Of a DNA stretch of 64,000 nucleotides, positions 41,653 through 51,313 are shown piece after piece (the first letter of the stretch is position 1; every line of letters starts with the position of its first letter). Source of the DNA: Chromobacterium alkanivorans. GTDB taxonomy: Bacteria > Pseudomonadota > Gammaproteobacteria > Burkholderiales > Chromobacteriaceae. The notes beneath the pieces are model-generated. The model saw only the letters and a program-made list of their open reading frames with translations, was not told the DNA's origin and did no database searches. Where the stretch lies: NCBI RefSeq assembly GCF_016937655.1, contig NZ_JAFHKL010000019.1, forward strand, positions 1-64,000, read 5' to 3'. Both the position numbers and the translations under genes were made by a program.

Positions 41653-44169
41653 ATGCACGACACCGGATCGCCCTCCTCCTTGATCCAGCCCGAACTGATC
41701 CGGCTGGGCTGTCAGCCCGCAGACAAAGAGGCGGCCATCCGCCTGGCCGGACAATTGCTGGCCGACGCCGGCTGCATAGAACCCGCCTACATCGACAGCC
41801 TGCTGCGGCGCGAGGCGGTGGCCAACACCTTCCTGGGCAACGGCCTGGCCATTCCCCACGGCATGGTGGAGGACCGCCAGTTGATCCGCCGCACCGGCAT
41901 CGCCATCGTGCAGATTCCGGACGGCCTGGAATGGAACCCCGGTCAGCGCACCCGGCTGTTGTTCGCCATCGCCGCCCAGTCCGACGAACACATCACCCTG
42001 CTGCGCCGGCTGACCCGGCTGCTGCAGGACGAGGCCCGGCTCGAACAATTGTTCAGCGCCCGGGAGCCGGCCCAGGTGCTGGCCCTGCTGGAAGACGCGC
42101 CTGCGGCCGCGGCCGGCGACGCCGCCGCCGATCTGGCCGAGCGCGCGCAATGGATAGTCGACTACCCCAACGGCCTGCACGCGCGCCCGGCCGCGCAATG
42201 GGTGGAGGCCGCGCGCCGCCACGCCGCCCAGCTGCAAGTGCGTCACGGCCAGGACGCCGCCGACGCCAAAAACCTGATCAGCCTGCTGCAACTGGGCTTG
42301 CGCCACGGCGACACCGTCACCGTGTCCGCCCAGGGACCGGACGCCGCCGCCGCGCTGGCCGGCCTGCTGGCCGCGATGCGCGACGCCTCGGCGCAGGAAC
42401 AGACCGACGCCGCGCTGGCCGCGCAAAAAGCGCAGCTGCTGGCGGCGCAACAGGGCTGGATTCCGCCCGGCCATCCGCTGTCCATCGCCGGCGTCGCCGC
42501 CAGCCCCGGCCTCGCCATCGGCCATGTGCGCGTGCTGCACGCCGGCCAGCTGAAAGTACCGGACCGTCCGGTGGCGCTGGGCGAAGGCGGCGACCGCCTG
42601 CACGCGGCGCTGAACGCCACCCGCGCCGAACTGAACGAACTGGCCGCGGCCACCGCCAGCCGGCTGGGCAAGGCCGAGGCCGGCATTTTCCAGGCCCAGG
42701 CCGAACTGCTGTCCGACACCGATCTGATCACCCTGACCTGCCAATTGATGGTGGGCGGCCACGGCGTGGAATGGGCCTGGCACCAGGCGGTGGAACGGAT
42801 GGCGGAACGGCTGGCCGCGCTGGGCAATCCGCTGCTGGCGGCGCGCGCCGCCGATCTGCGCGACGTGGGCCGCCGCGTGCTGCGCCAGTTGGACCCGGCG
42901 CTGAACAGCGCCACCCTGGCCGACATCGACGGCGACGACTGCATTCTGCTGGCCGCCGACCTCACCCCGTCCGACACCGCCACCCTGGACACCGGCCGCA
43001 TCCGCGCGCTGGCCACCGCCCAGGGCGGCCCCACCTCGCACACCGCCATCCTGGCGCGCACCCTGGGTCTGCCAGCGCTGGTGGCCGGCGGCCCGGCGCT
43101 GCTGGACATCGCCGACGGCACCCCGGCCATCCTGGACGGCATCGGCGGCCGGCTCTACCTGAACCCCGGCGAGCAGGATCTGGCCTCGGCCCGCGACTGG
43201 TTGCAGGCCCAGCAGCGCACCCAGCAGCAGCAGGCGGAACAGCGGCAGCGCCCGGCGGTAACCCCGGACGGCCACCGCGTGGAAATCGCCGCCAACATCA
43301 ACCGCCCGGACCAGGTGGCCGCCGCGCTTGACGCCGGCGCCGAGGGCGTGGGCCTGATGCGCACCGAATTCCTGTTCCTAGAGCGCGAGCAGGCACCCAG
43401 CGAGGACGAGCAGTTCCACACCTACAGCGCCATGCTGGACGCGCTGGACGGCCGGCCGCTGATCGTGCGCGCGCTGGACATAGGCGGCGACAAGCAGGTG
43501 GATTACCTGAAGCTGCCGGCCGAGGAAAACCCCTTCCTAGGTATGCGCGGCTCGCGCCTGCTGCTGCGCCGCCGCGACCTGCTGGAGCCGCAGCTGCGCG
43601 CGCTCTACCGCGCCGCCCGCGGCGGCCAGCCGCTGTCCATCATGTTCCCGATGATCACCTCGCTGAAGGAAATCACCCGGCTCAAGGGCTGGTGCGAAGG
43701 CCTGCGCCGCGAACTGGACGCGCCGGCGGTGCCGCTGGGCATCATGGTGGAAGTGCCGGCCGCGGCGCTGCTGGCCGACCAGTTGGCCGAATACGTGGAC
43801 TTCTTCTCCATCGGCACCAACGACCTGACCCAGTACACGCTGGCGATGGACCGCCAGCACCCGGAGCTGGCGGCCGAGGCCGACAGCCTGCACCCGGCCG
43901 TGCTGCGGCTGATCCAGCACACCGTGGCCGGCGCCGCCCGTCATCAACGCTGGGTGGGCGTGTGCGGCGGCATCGCCGGCGACCCTTTCGGCGCCGCGCT
44001 GCTGACCGGCCTGGGCGTGGCCGAGCTGTCGATGAGCCCGCGCGACGTGGCCGCGGTCAAGGCCAAGCTGTGCGCCAACGGCCAAGACCGGCTGCGCGAG
44101 CTGGCGCAGCAGGCGCTGGCCTGCGACAGCGCCGACGAAGTGCGCATGCTGGCGCGGGAGCTGACATGA
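41653..44169 (+). CDS. fruB: Fructose PTS EIIA-HPr-EI fusion protein
   Basis: 838-aa cytoplasmic phosphotransferase combining three PTS steps. EIIA-Fru is residues 1-150 with the active His69 in GLAIPHG. HPr is about 165-250 with His176 in GLHARPA. Enzyme I is about 275-835 with His463 in GGPTSHTAILAR, PEP-binding RTEFLFLEREQAPSEDEQF, and the catalytic Cys in VGVCGGIAGDP. It passes phosphate from PEP to FruA. The HPr domain has Asn207 (AKNLI) where typical HPr has Ser46, so HPr-kinase-type control is not expected here. It overlaps fruK by 4 bp. Confidence 0.96.
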   Translation: MHDTGSPSSLIQPELIRLGCQPADKEAAIRLAGQLLADAGCIEPAYIDSLLRREAVANTFLGNGLAIPHGMVEDRQLIRRTGIAIVQIPDGLEWNPGQRTRLLFAIAAQSDEHITLLRRLTRLLQDEARLEQLFSAREPAQVLALLEDAPAAAAGDAAADLAERAQWIVDYPNGLHARPAAQWVEAARRHAAQLQVRHGQDAADAKNLISLLQLGLRHGDTVTVSAQGPDAAAALAGLLAAMRDASAQEQTDAALAAQKAQLLAAQQGWIPPGHPLSIAGVAASPGLAIGHVRVLHAGQLKVPDRPVALGEGGDRLHAALNATRAELNELAAATASRLGKAEAGIFQAQAELLSDTDLITLTCQLMVGGHGVEWAWHQAVERMAERLAALGNPLLAARAADLRDVGRRVLRQLDPALNSATLADIDGDDCILLAADLTPSDTATLDTGRIRALATAQGGPTSHTAILARTLGLPALVAGGPALLDIADGTPAILDGIGGRLYLNPGEQDLASARDWLQAQQRTQQQQAEQRQRPAVTPDGHRVEIAANINRPDQVAAALDAGAEGVGLMRTEFLFLEREQAPSEDEQFHTYSAMLDALDGRPLIVRALDIGGDKQVDYLKLPAEENPFLGMRGSRLLLRRRDLLEPQLRALYRAARGGQPLSIMFPMITSLKEITRLKGWCEGLRRELDAPAVPLGIMVEVPAAALLADQLAEYVDFFSIGTNDLTQYTLAMDRQHPELAAEADSLHPAVLRLIQHTVAGAARHQRWVGVCGGIAGDPFGAALLTGLGVAELSMSPRDVAAVKAKLCANGQDRLRELAQQALACDSADEVRMLARELT

Positions 44170-45113
44170 GCGCGCGCGTCCACACCGTCACCCTGAATCC
44201 GGCGCTGGACCAGACCATCGCCCTGGCCCGGCTGACGCCCGGCGCGGTCAACCTGGCGCAAAGCGCCAGCAGCAACGCCGGCGGCAAGGGCGTCAACGTG
44301 GCCAGCTGCCTGGCGGACTGGGGCGCGCCGGTCGGCGTCTGCGGCCTGCTGGGCCGCAACAACAGCGAAGCCTTCGAACAGCTGTTCCTGGACAAGCGCA
44401 TCGCCGACCACATGCTGCGCCTGCCCGGCGACACCCGGGTCAACATCAAGCTGGCCGACCTTTCCAGCGGCGACACCACCGACGTCAACCTGCCCGGCAT
44501 CGCCGCCGGCGAAGCCCAGCTGGAGCAAGTGGGCGCCGAGCTGGCCGCCCGGCTGCGCCCCGGCGACATCGTGGCGCTGTGCGGCAGCCTGCCGCCCGGC
44601 CTGCCCGCCGACAGCTATCTGCGGCTGTGCCGGCTGCTGCGGCCGCTGGGCGCGCGGCTGCTGCTGGACAGCAGCGGGGAGGCGCTGAGCCAGGCGCTGA
44701 ACGGCGACGCGCCGCCGCACTGCGTCAAGCCCAACCGTCACGAACTGGAGCTCTGGGCCGGCCGCGCGCTGCCCGACACCGCCGCGGTGCTGGCTTGCGC
44801 GCGCGGGCTGCTGCAGCGCGGCGTGGAACAGGTGGTGGTGTCGCTGGGCGCGGACGGCGCCTTGTTCGCCTCCCGCGACCGCGCGCTGCTGGCTTCCTTG
44901 CCCGCGCAACAGCCGCTGAGCACCGTGGGCGCCGGCGACGCGCTGGTGGCCGGCCTGGCCGCGGCGCGGCTGGACGGGCTGGACCTCGAGGCCGAAGCCC
45001 GGCTGGCGGTGGCCTTCGCCGCCGCCAAGCTGGCGCGCGTCGGCCCGCACCTGCCGCCGCCGGAACAGGTGCGCGCCCTGGCGACGCAAGTCCGGCTGCA
45101 GAGCCTGGACTAA
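44166..45113 (+). CDS. fruK: 1-phosphofructokinase
   Basis: 315-aa PfkB-family kinase that phosphorylates fructose 1-phosphate to fructose 1,6-bisphosphate. It opens [16 protein letters not shown], followed by the substrate motif [10 protein letters not shown]. The ATP site and catalytic Asp are in [15 protein letters not shown] near residue 258. It is translationally coupled to fruB by a 4-bp overlap. Confidence 0.96.
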   Translation: MSARVHTVTLNPALDQTIALARLTPGAVNLAQSASSNAGGKGVNVASCLADWGAPVGVCGLLGRNNSEAFEQLFLDKRIADHMLRLPGDTRVNIKLADLSSGDTTDVNLPGIAAGEAQLEQVGAELAARLRPGDIVALCGSLPPGLPADSYLRLCRLLRPLGARLLLDSSGEALSQALNGDAPPHCVKPNRHELELWAGRALPDTAAVLACARGLLQRGVEQVVVSLGADGALFASRDRALLASLPAQQPLSTVGAGDALVAGLAAARLDGLDLEAEARLAVAFAAAKLARVGPHLPPPEQVRALATQVRLQSLD

Positions 45114-45222
45114 ACGCCGGTTTTCGATCCGCCGCACATCGGCGGACGAGCCGCGGCCAGACCATCCGGCATCAGGGACTTTGCCTGCGGCTCCAAACCA
45201 AAAACACAAGGGAAACAACGCC

Positions 45223-46902
45223 ATGAACCTACTTGCCATCATCGACGCCGGCGAGCGCAGCACCCAGGGCCGGCTGGCCGCGGAAGCGCTGCGCCAGGCC
45301 GCCCAAGGGCTCGGGCACTCTCTGAGCCTGGAACTGGACCGCGCGCCGCCGCTGGCCGCGGCCGAACTCGCCGCCGCCCAGGCCGCGCTGTTGATCGGCG
45401 TCGTCGCCGATCCGCGCCTGAACGGCCTGCCGGCGCTCAGCCTGAGCCTGGACCAGGCCTTGGCCGACCCGGCCGACGCCGTCCGCCGCGCCGCGGCGCT
45501 GAGCGCCCCGGCAGGCAAGGCGCTGCGCATCGTCGCCGTCACCTCCTGCCCCACCGGCATCGCCCACACCTTCATGGCGGCGGAAGGGCTTAGCCAGGCC
45601 GCTCAGGCGCTGGGCCACGCCATCCGCGTGGAAACCCAGGGCTCGGTGGGCGCGCAGAGCGCGCTCAGCGCCGGCGAGATCGCCGAGGCCGACCTGGTGC
45701 TGATCGCCGCCGACACCCAGGTGGAGTTGAGCCGCTTCCACGGCAAGCGCCTGTTTCAAAGCGGCACCAAGGCCGCCATCAACGACGGCCAGGCGCTGCT
45801 GCGCCGCGCCATCGCCGAAGCCGCGCCCCATCAGCCGGAAGCGGCCGACGCCGCGCCGGAAAAAGCGGCCAGCGAGCGCAGCGGCCCGTACAAGCACCTG
45901 ATGACCGGCGTCTCCTTCATGCTGCCCTTCGTCACCGCCGGCGGCATCATGATCGCGCTGGCCTTCGCGCTGGGCGGCATCTACGCCTTCGACGACGCCC
46001 ACAAAGGCACGCTGGCCTGGGCGCTGTTCCAGATCGGCGCCAAATCCGCCTTCGCGCTGATGGTGCCCATCCTCGCCGGCTACATCGCCTACTCCATCGC
46101 CAACCGTCCCGGCATCGCGCCCGGCATGGTGGGCGGCATGCTGGCCGCCAGCCTGGGCTCCGGCTTTCTCGGCGGCATCATCGCCGGCTTCATCGCCGGC
46201 TACGGCACCGATTGGCTGAATCGCAAGATCCAGCTGGGCCGCAATCTGGACGGCCTCAAGCCGGTGCTGATCCTGCCGGTGCTGGGCTCGCTGCTGGTGG
46301 GCCTGCTGATGATCTACGTGATCGGCGGCCCGGTGGCCGCCTTGCTGGGCATGCTGACCGAGGCGCTGAAGAGCCTGCAGGGCAGCAGCGCGCTGGTCTT
46401 GGGCGCCATCATAGGCGCGATGATGGCCTTCGACATGGGCGGCCCGGTCAACAAGGCCGCCTACGCCTTCTCCACCGGCCTGATCGCCAGCCAGGTCTAT
46501 ACGCCGATGGCCGCGGCGATGGCCGCCGGCATGACGCCGCCGCTGGGCATCGCGCTGGCCACCAAGCTGTTCGCCGACCGCTTCAGCGCCGACGAGCGCG
46601 AGGCGGGCAAGGCCGCCGGCGTGCTGGGCCTGGCCTTCATCAGCGAAGGCGCCATTCCCTTCGCCGCGCGCGACCCGCTGCGGGTGATCCCGGCGCTGAT
46701 GCTGGGCTCCGCGGTGGCCGGCGCCATCTCCATGCTGGCCGGGGCGGAACTGAAGGTGCCGCACGGCGGCGTCTTCGTGCTGCCCATCCCCAACGCCGTC
46801 AGCCACCTGGGCTTCTACCTGCTGGCGCTGCTGGCCGGCACCGTGGTCACCGCGATCGCGCTGCGCGCCTTGAAAAAGCCCGCCCAGGCCGCAGCGGCCT
46901 GA
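45223..46902 (+). CDS. fruA: Fructose PTS permease EIIB'BC
   Basis: 559 aa. Residues 1-95 are a degenerate EIIB' domain without the active Cys. EIIB is about 100-200 with the phospho-accepting Cys109 in [23 protein letters not shown] from about 220 has eight or more helices ([61 protein letters not shown]). It imports fructose as fructose 1-phosphate. The start at 45223 follows AAGGGAAA. A strong terminator ends the operon. Confidence 0.96.
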   Translation: MNLLAIIDAGERSTQGRLAAEALRQAAQGLGHSLSLELDRAPPLAAAELAAAQAALLIGVVADPRLNGLPALSLSLDQALADPADAVRRAAALSAPAGKALRIVAVTSCPTGIAHTFMAAEGLSQAAQALGHAIRVETQGSVGAQSALSAGEIAEADLVLIAADTQVELSRFHGKRLFQSGTKAAINDGQALLRRAIAEAAPHQPEAADAAPEKAASERSGPYKHLMTGVSFMLPFVTAGGIMIALAFALGGIYAFDDAHKGTLAWALFQIGAKSAFALMVPILAGYIAYSIANRPGIAPGMVGGMLAASLGSGFLGGIIAGFIAGYGTDWLNRKIQLGRNLDGLKPVLILPVLGSLLVGLLMIYVIGGPVAALLGMLTEALKSLQGSSALVLGAIIGAMMAFDMGGPVNKAAYAFSTGLIASQVYTPMAAAMAAGMTPPLGIALATKLFADRFSADEREAGKAAGVLGLAFISEGAIPFAARDPLRVIPALMLGSAVAGAISMLAGAELKVPHGGVFVLPIPNAVSHLGFYLLALLAGTVVTAIALRALKKPAQAAAA

Positions 46903-46917
46903 GCCGGGCGCCCAAGC

Positions 46918-46953
46918 AAAAGCCCCTCCCCGCCGTAAGCGGGAGGGGCTTTT
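46918..46953. terminator. Bidirectional terminator between fruA and the kinase-like gene
   Basis: A perfect A/T-flanked stem (AAAAGCCCCTCCC / GGGAGGGGCTTTT) between convergent genes; it can end transcription from both sides. Confidence 0.92.
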
Positions 46954-46997
46954 CTACGCGGGCTTCAAGACCGCGGCGCCGCGAAGCGTAAACCTCC

Positions 46998-48266
46998 TCA
47001 GAGACGCAAGCCCACCCCCAGCTGCGGCCGCGCCAGCCCGGCCAAGGCCATCTGCACCGAGGCCGAGGCGCGCTCGAACGCCTGGTCGATGCGCAGCTCG
47101 TCCCCCGGCCCCGCCATCTGCAAATCCGCCTTCAACATCTTGCCGATGCCGGACAGGGTCTCCGTCACCTCCGCGCCGCGCTCGTTGAAACGCTCCAGCA
47201 GCTTGTGCAGGGGGTAATGCTTCCTGGCCACCGCCGAATCCTTGCCGGCCAGGTAGTTGCGGCCCACCGTCTCCGCCAGCGAGCAGCCTTCGCGCTTGAA
47301 CAGGTAATCGATGTCGTTGAAGCGCTCCGCCTCGAACGCCTCGCCAAACTTGGCGCGGCCAAAATCGATGGCCTTCAGAAACACCGCGCCGTCCTCCTTG
47401 CGTTCGTGCACCAGCAGGTTCTGCATGTGCAGATCGCGGTGGGACAGCTGATGGCAGTAGAAAGTCCTGGCCATGTCCACCAATTGCGCCGCCACGCTGC
47501 GGGCCTGGTCCAGCGACAACAGCGGCAGGCCGACGTCCAGTTCGCGGCTGACGATGACCGCAGGGTCGTACTGCTCGACCCGGGCGTAGGCGAACTTGTC
47601 GCTGACACCCGGCGGCGCGGCGATCTGCTGCTGGGTGGACAGATAATCCCGCAGCGCCGGGCGGGATTCGGCGTACGCCTCCAGCTGGCCTTCGCGGACG
47701 AAATCCGCCCGCCCCACCTCGTCCCGCGCCTGCAACACCCCGGTATCGGCGTGAAAGCGCTTGTGCACCCCGCCGGAAGCGAAATCGCCGTCCAGCAGAT
47801 ACATCAGCCCCGGCGAGACGTCCATCCGGTAATCCGCCAGCGACGCCGCCTGCGCTTGCGCCTGTTCGGCACCCAGCGGCGCGCCCAGGCGCGCCAGAAT
47901 CACCTCCCGCCCCTCCGGCGACAAGCGCTCCGTTTTCAGCGGCTGGCCGTTGATGCAATAACTGATCTTGCCGCCGCCCTGCTCCGGCGCCACCGCAACC
48001 GTGAACAAGGTCCGGTTGCTGGGCGTGGCCAGCTGCGCCAAGCGATTGAAAATATCGAAGGAGCGCGCCGGCGACTGGCTGTCCACCAGCTTGAACAGCG
48101 TGTTCAAGGCATCCTGTTTTTTCTCGGCGCGGAACACGTCCTTGAACTTGTCCCACAAGCCCATGTGCGTGGCCGTCTGCCGGTCTCCGCTCATCATGCG
48201 GGCCACGCGCTCGTTGCTGAGGGAAAACGCCGGACCGCCGGCGCTGAAACTAATGGAAGAAGACAT
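46998..48266 (-). CDS. Candidate type III effector: SPI-2-type leader fused to a protein-kinase-like domain
   Basis: 422 aa, no signal peptide or membrane helix. Residues 37-45 read LWDKFKDVF, close to the WEKIxxFF translocation motif of Salmonella SPI-2 effectors. The next 50 residues follow the same layout as SifA (a helix, then IFNRLAQLATPSNRTLFTV). From about 150 a kinase-like core is visible: a possible glycine/Lys segment DFASGGVHKRF (161-171), the catalytic loop HRDLHMQNL (276-284, with D278 and N283) and DFG at 301-303. A kinase delivered into host cells is the inference. No secretion apparatus gene is in the window. The gene is monocistronic with Ser/Ala-rich N-terminus. Confidence 0.7.
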   Translation of the reverse strand: MSSSISFSAGGPAFSLSNERVARMMSGDRQTATHMGLWDKFKDVFRAEKKQDALNTLFKLVDSQSPARSFDIFNRLAQLATPSNRTLFTVAVAPEQGGGKISYCINGQPLKTERLSPEGREVILARLGAPLGAEQAQAQAASLADYRMDVSPGLMYLLDGDFASGGVHKRFHADTGVLQARDEVGRADFVREGQLEAYAESRPALRDYLSTQQQIAAPPGVSDKFAYARVEQYDPAVIVSRELDVGLPLLSLDQARSVAAQLVDMARTFYCHQLSHRDLHMQNLLVHERKEDGAVFLKAIDFGRAKFGEAFEAERFNDIDYLFKREGCSLAETVGRNYLAGKDSAVARKHYPLHKLLERFNERGAEVTETLSGIGKMLKADLQMAGPGDELRIDQAFERASASVQMALAGLARPQLGVGLRL

Positions 48267-48435
48267 CGCGGCTTACCTGAATAGTGCGTATGGACTCCGC
48301 CGCGCCCTGTAAACGGGGCGGCCCTTGCAGCCATTCTCGGCAAGGCGGCGTCCGGGCGCTTGCAAAAACCGCCCGGCTTGCCGCTCCGCCCCGCTCCGGC
48401 TATACCGACGGAAGGCGGCGACGACGGGAGCAACC

Positions 48436-49161
48436 ATGAGGCGTGTGTTGAGCATGCTGTTGTTTTGCGGGGCAGCCTGGGCGGCCCAGCCGGAGACTTG
48501 GCGCATCGCCGGCGACATCCAGTTCGCGCCCTACAGCTACCAGAACGAAGCCGGCGCCAAGCCCCAGGGCCTGGACGTGGAGATTGTTCAGGCGGTGATG
48601 GCGGAAGCCAGAATCCCCTATCAGCTGCACCTCTATCCCTGGGAACGCGTCAAGCAGATGCTGGGCAACGGCGACGTGGACATGGCCTTCCAGTTCGCCG
48701 GCACCGCCGAGCGGCGCGGCCAGTACGAACTGGCCGGCCCGATACGCACCGGCCGCACCGTGTTCATGGTGTTGAAGCAGAACGGCCTGCAAAACTGGAA
48801 CACCCTGGCCGATCTGGCCCCGCTGACCATAGGCCAGGTCCACGGCTACGCCTACGAATCCGCCTTCGACAAGGCCCAGCTCAAGCGCGACGCCAGCGCC
48901 ACCAATCCCGAGCAACTGCTGCTGATGCTGCTGGCCGGCCGCATCGACCTGATCGTCGGCGACCGCGGCCAGTTGCTCTACTACGCCCGCCAGCTGCGCG
49001 CGCTGCCGCATGTGCGCATCCTGTCCAAGCCGCTGGTGGAAATGCCGCGCTTCGTCGCCTTCGCCAAGGGCGACAGCCGCGCCGCTCAATTCAACGCCGC
49101 CTTGGCCCGGCTGCAGCAAAACGGCAAGCTGCAGACGATTTACAACCACTGGCAGCAATGA
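48436..49161 (+). CDS. Periplasmic solute-binding-like protein
   Basis: 241 aa with a signal peptide (MRRVLSMLLFCGAAWAAQP). It has a family 3 binding fold: WRIAGDIQFAPYSYQNEAGAKPQGLDVEIVQAVM, LYPWERVKQMLGNGDVDMAFQFAGTAERRGQY and GRIDLIVGDRGQLLYYARQL. No permease or ATPase adjoins it, so it may be an orphan binding protein or sensory component. GGAG 6 nt before the ATG fixes the start. It is unrelated in pathway to its neighbours as far as can be seen. Confidence 0.85.
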   Translation: MRRVLSMLLFCGAAWAAQPETWRIAGDIQFAPYSYQNEAGAKPQGLDVEIVQAVMAEARIPYQLHLYPWERVKQMLGNGDVDMAFQFAGTAERRGQYELAGPIRTGRTVFMVLKQNGLQNWNTLADLAPLTIGQVHGYAYESAFDKAQLKRDASATNPEQLLLMLLAGRIDLIVGDRGQLLYYARQLRALPHVRILSKPLVEMPRFVAFAKGDSRAAQFNAALARLQQNGKLQTIYNHWQQ

Positions 49162-49191
49162 GCGGCCGCCGCACCATGCCGCGGGCGACAA

Positions 49192-49211
49192 AAAGGCCGC
49201 CTGACGGCGGC
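49192..49211 (-). terminator. Terminator of the GNAT gene
   Basis: GCCGCC-GTCA-GGCGGC hairpin followed on the minus strand by a T-run (CCTTTTTG), 18 bp past the stop of the acetyltransferase gene. Confidence 0.75.
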
Positions 49212-49228
49212 TGTTCTCCCCCCCGGCT

Positions 49229-49786
49229 TCACACCTCAGGCGCCGCCGCGCGCCACTCCGCCGCCGACAAGCGATACAGGCAGTGGCGCCGCAGCGGATG
49301 CCCGGGCGCCAACGCCGGATGATCGAAATCCCGGCCGCTGTCGCGCATGCCCAGCCGCCGCATCAGCCGCTGCGACGGCAGATTGGGCAAGGCGGTGAAG
49401 GACACGATCTCGTCCAGCGCCAACTCGTCGAAACCGAAGGCCAGCGCCCGGCGCGCGGCCTCGCTGGCGTAGCCGCGGCCCCAGGACTCGCGCCGCAGCC
49501 GCCAGCCCACCTCCACGCAGGGCATGCACGGCAGTTCCGCGCGCGGCACCGCCAGACCGACGAAACCGATGAAATCGCCGGACGCCTTCTCCTCCACCGC
49601 CCAGAACCCCCAACCGCGCTCCGCTATCCATCCACGCTGGCGCGCCATGCCTTCCGCGCTCTCTTCGGCGCTCAGCAAGGCCGGAAAATAGCGCATCACC
49701 TCCGGGTCCCGCCCCATCGCGACGAAGGGCGCCAGATCCTCGTCCCGCCACTGGCGCAGCAATAAACGCTCGGTTTCCATTTCCAT
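49229..49786 (-). CDS. GNAT family N-acetyltransferase (RimJ/RimL-like)
   Basis: 185-aa acetyl-CoA-dependent acetyltransferase. It opens METERLLLRQWRDEDLAPFVAMGRDPEVMRYFP, typical of the RimJ/RimL-like group. The acetyl-CoA pyrophosphate loop is in RRESWGRGYASEAARRAL, and LPNLPSQRLMRRLGM gives the C-terminal conserved helix. The target (ribosomal protein N-terminus, small molecule or antibiotic) is not determinable. The start at 49786 has AGGAG 5 nt upstream. The open frame extends 41 codons further without a ribosome site. Confidence 0.9.
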   Translation of the reverse strand: MEMETERLLLRQWRDEDLAPFVAMGRDPEVMRYFPALLSAEESAEGMARQRGWIAERGWGFWAVEEKASGDFIGFVGLAVPRAELPCMPCVEVGWRLRRESWGRGYASEAARRALAFGFDELALDEIVSFTALPNLPSQRLMRRLGMRDSGRDFDHPALAPGHPLRRHCLYRLSAAEWRAAAPEV

Positions 49787-49931
49787 CGCGGCTCCTTCCG
49801 CTGCGTGTATTTTCGTTCCGGACTCGCCATTATCACGGAACCGTAACCGCCGGCTGAGTAAAATCTGCAAGGCAAACCGCCCGCGCGCCCTTAGCATGCG
49901 GCGAATCAACTTTCACTCGCGTCTGCCCACC

Positions 49932-50978
49932 ATGCTCATTCAAGCCTCCCGCGCCGCCGCGTCCCGGCCGGCCGCCGCCGAAACCGAAGCCGCCCGCCCC
50001 AAGACCGCGCCCAGCGCGATGCCGACGCGGCTCAGCCAAGCGGAAAACCGCGCCGACGCCCCCGCCTCGTCCCGAACCGCGCCGCGCGCCAACCCGCTGG
50101 ACGGCCTCTGCGCGCCGCAGACGCTGGAAAGCCTCAAGCCCGAGCCGGCCCGGCAAAGGCTCAAGGACAGCGCCCTGCTCGCCAACTTCCCCTATAGCCG
50201 GGACCTGGACAGCCTGCGCGCCACCCAGTGGAGCCCGGACGCCGAACTGGCGCGGCTGCTGGCCAAGGGCAGCAAGCTGGAGTTCCAGCCGCAGCAGGCG
50301 CGCCTGATGGACCCGGAAAGCGGCCTGGTGGCCTATGTGTTCCGCAACAAGGCGGCCGGGGAAATCCGCCTGGTCTTCGGCGGCACCACCAGCGGCCGCG
50401 GCGTGGGCGGCCTGGCTCAGCGCAATCTGAAAAACCTGGCCAGCGTCGCGCGGCAGTGGCGCGCCAACATCGGCAACGCCGCCTTTGGCGGCCGTCCCGC
50501 CTGCTACGCTCAGGCCGCCCAGCTCACCGCCAAGCTGCAAGGGCTGGCCGCCGGCCTGCCGCTGATGCGCGGCGGCGAGCCCGACTACACTGTCAGCACC
50601 GGCGGCCATTCGCTGGGCGGCGGCATGGCCGCCTACGCGGCGATGAAGCTGTCCACCCCGCAACGCCCCGTCCACGCCGAATGCTTCAGCAGCGCCCAGT
50701 TCGGCCGCGGCCTGCAGCGCGAACTGCTGGCGCGGCACGACAACAATCTGGATCAGGCGCGCGCGGCCTCGGCCCATATCCGCCATTACTGCGTCCAGGG
50801 CGATCTGGTGCCGGCGCTGGACGGCCTGCTGCCGGTGCGCCACGTCGGCCAGCTCTATCTGCTGCCGGCCAACCGGCAGGCCGACGACAGCCGCCTGGGC
50901 CGCCACGACAAATTCCTGGATCATGTGCAAGACTTCGTCGCCGGCGACTGGCAAGGACAATCGCGGTTTTACGCCTAG
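49932..50978 (+). CDS. Lipase-like alpha/beta hydrolase, possible secreted effector
   Basis: 348 aa (or 360 if the ATG at 49896 is used; neither start has a good ribosome site). Residues 1-60 are an Ala/Ser/Pro/Arg-rich, probably disordered leader with no Sec signal. The rest resembles a class 3 lipase: the nucleophile elbow STGGHSLGGGMAAYAAM, an Asp in CVQGDLVPALDG and a His in RLGRHDKFLDHV make a plausible Ser-Asp-His triad. A disordered leader without signal peptide fits a type III substrate, and the gene is 1.7 kb from the kinase-like effector candidate. Both points are suggestive only. Confidence 0.65.
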   Translation: MLIQASRAAASRPAAAETEAARPKTAPSAMPTRLSQAENRADAPASSRTAPRANPLDGLCAPQTLESLKPEPARQRLKDSALLANFPYSRDLDSLRATQWSPDAELARLLAKGSKLEFQPQQARLMDPESGLVAYVFRNKAAGEIRLVFGGTTSGRGVGGLAQRNLKNLASVARQWRANIGNAAFGGRPACYAQAAQLTAKLQGLAAGLPLMRGGEPDYTVSTGGHSLGGGMAAYAAMKLSTPQRPVHAECFSSAQFGRGLQRELLARHDNNLDQARAASAHIRHYCVQGDLVPALDGLLPVRHVGQLYLLPANRQADDSRLGRHDKFLDHVQDFVAGDWQGQSRFYA

Positions 50979-51313
50979 ACTCCGGAGCCGCCGCCCGGGC
51001 AAGGCCGGGCGCCAAGATTGGCGGCCCGCCGGCCGATGCCGCCGTCTTGACCCCCAGATTCCCGCTAGGCACAATCGCAAACGCGCCGCCCCAACCGGCG
51101 GCGCCCAGATTGGAGTCTGGCCCCGCCGCCTCGGACCCAGCGCCGCAATCGCCTGGGCCGTGCCCTTGCACCATCAGTCATGCCTAAACGGGCAGGCCGT
51201 GGTGGGAGGGTGCTCGCACCCGCCGGGCCGTGGCGCCGGAACTCCAATCCTGCCATGCGCCTGCCATGAGCCTGCCGCCTCGCCGGCAGCCATGAATCAA
51301 CAGGAGTGCGCGC
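50979..51313. other. Intergenic region, no gene seen
   Basis: 335 bp of GC-rich sequence with several short hairpins (for example GGAGGGTGCTCGCACCCGCC near 51215). It probably holds the end of the lipase-like transcript and the promoter of the next small gene. I see no coding frame with a credible start. Confidence 0.6.
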
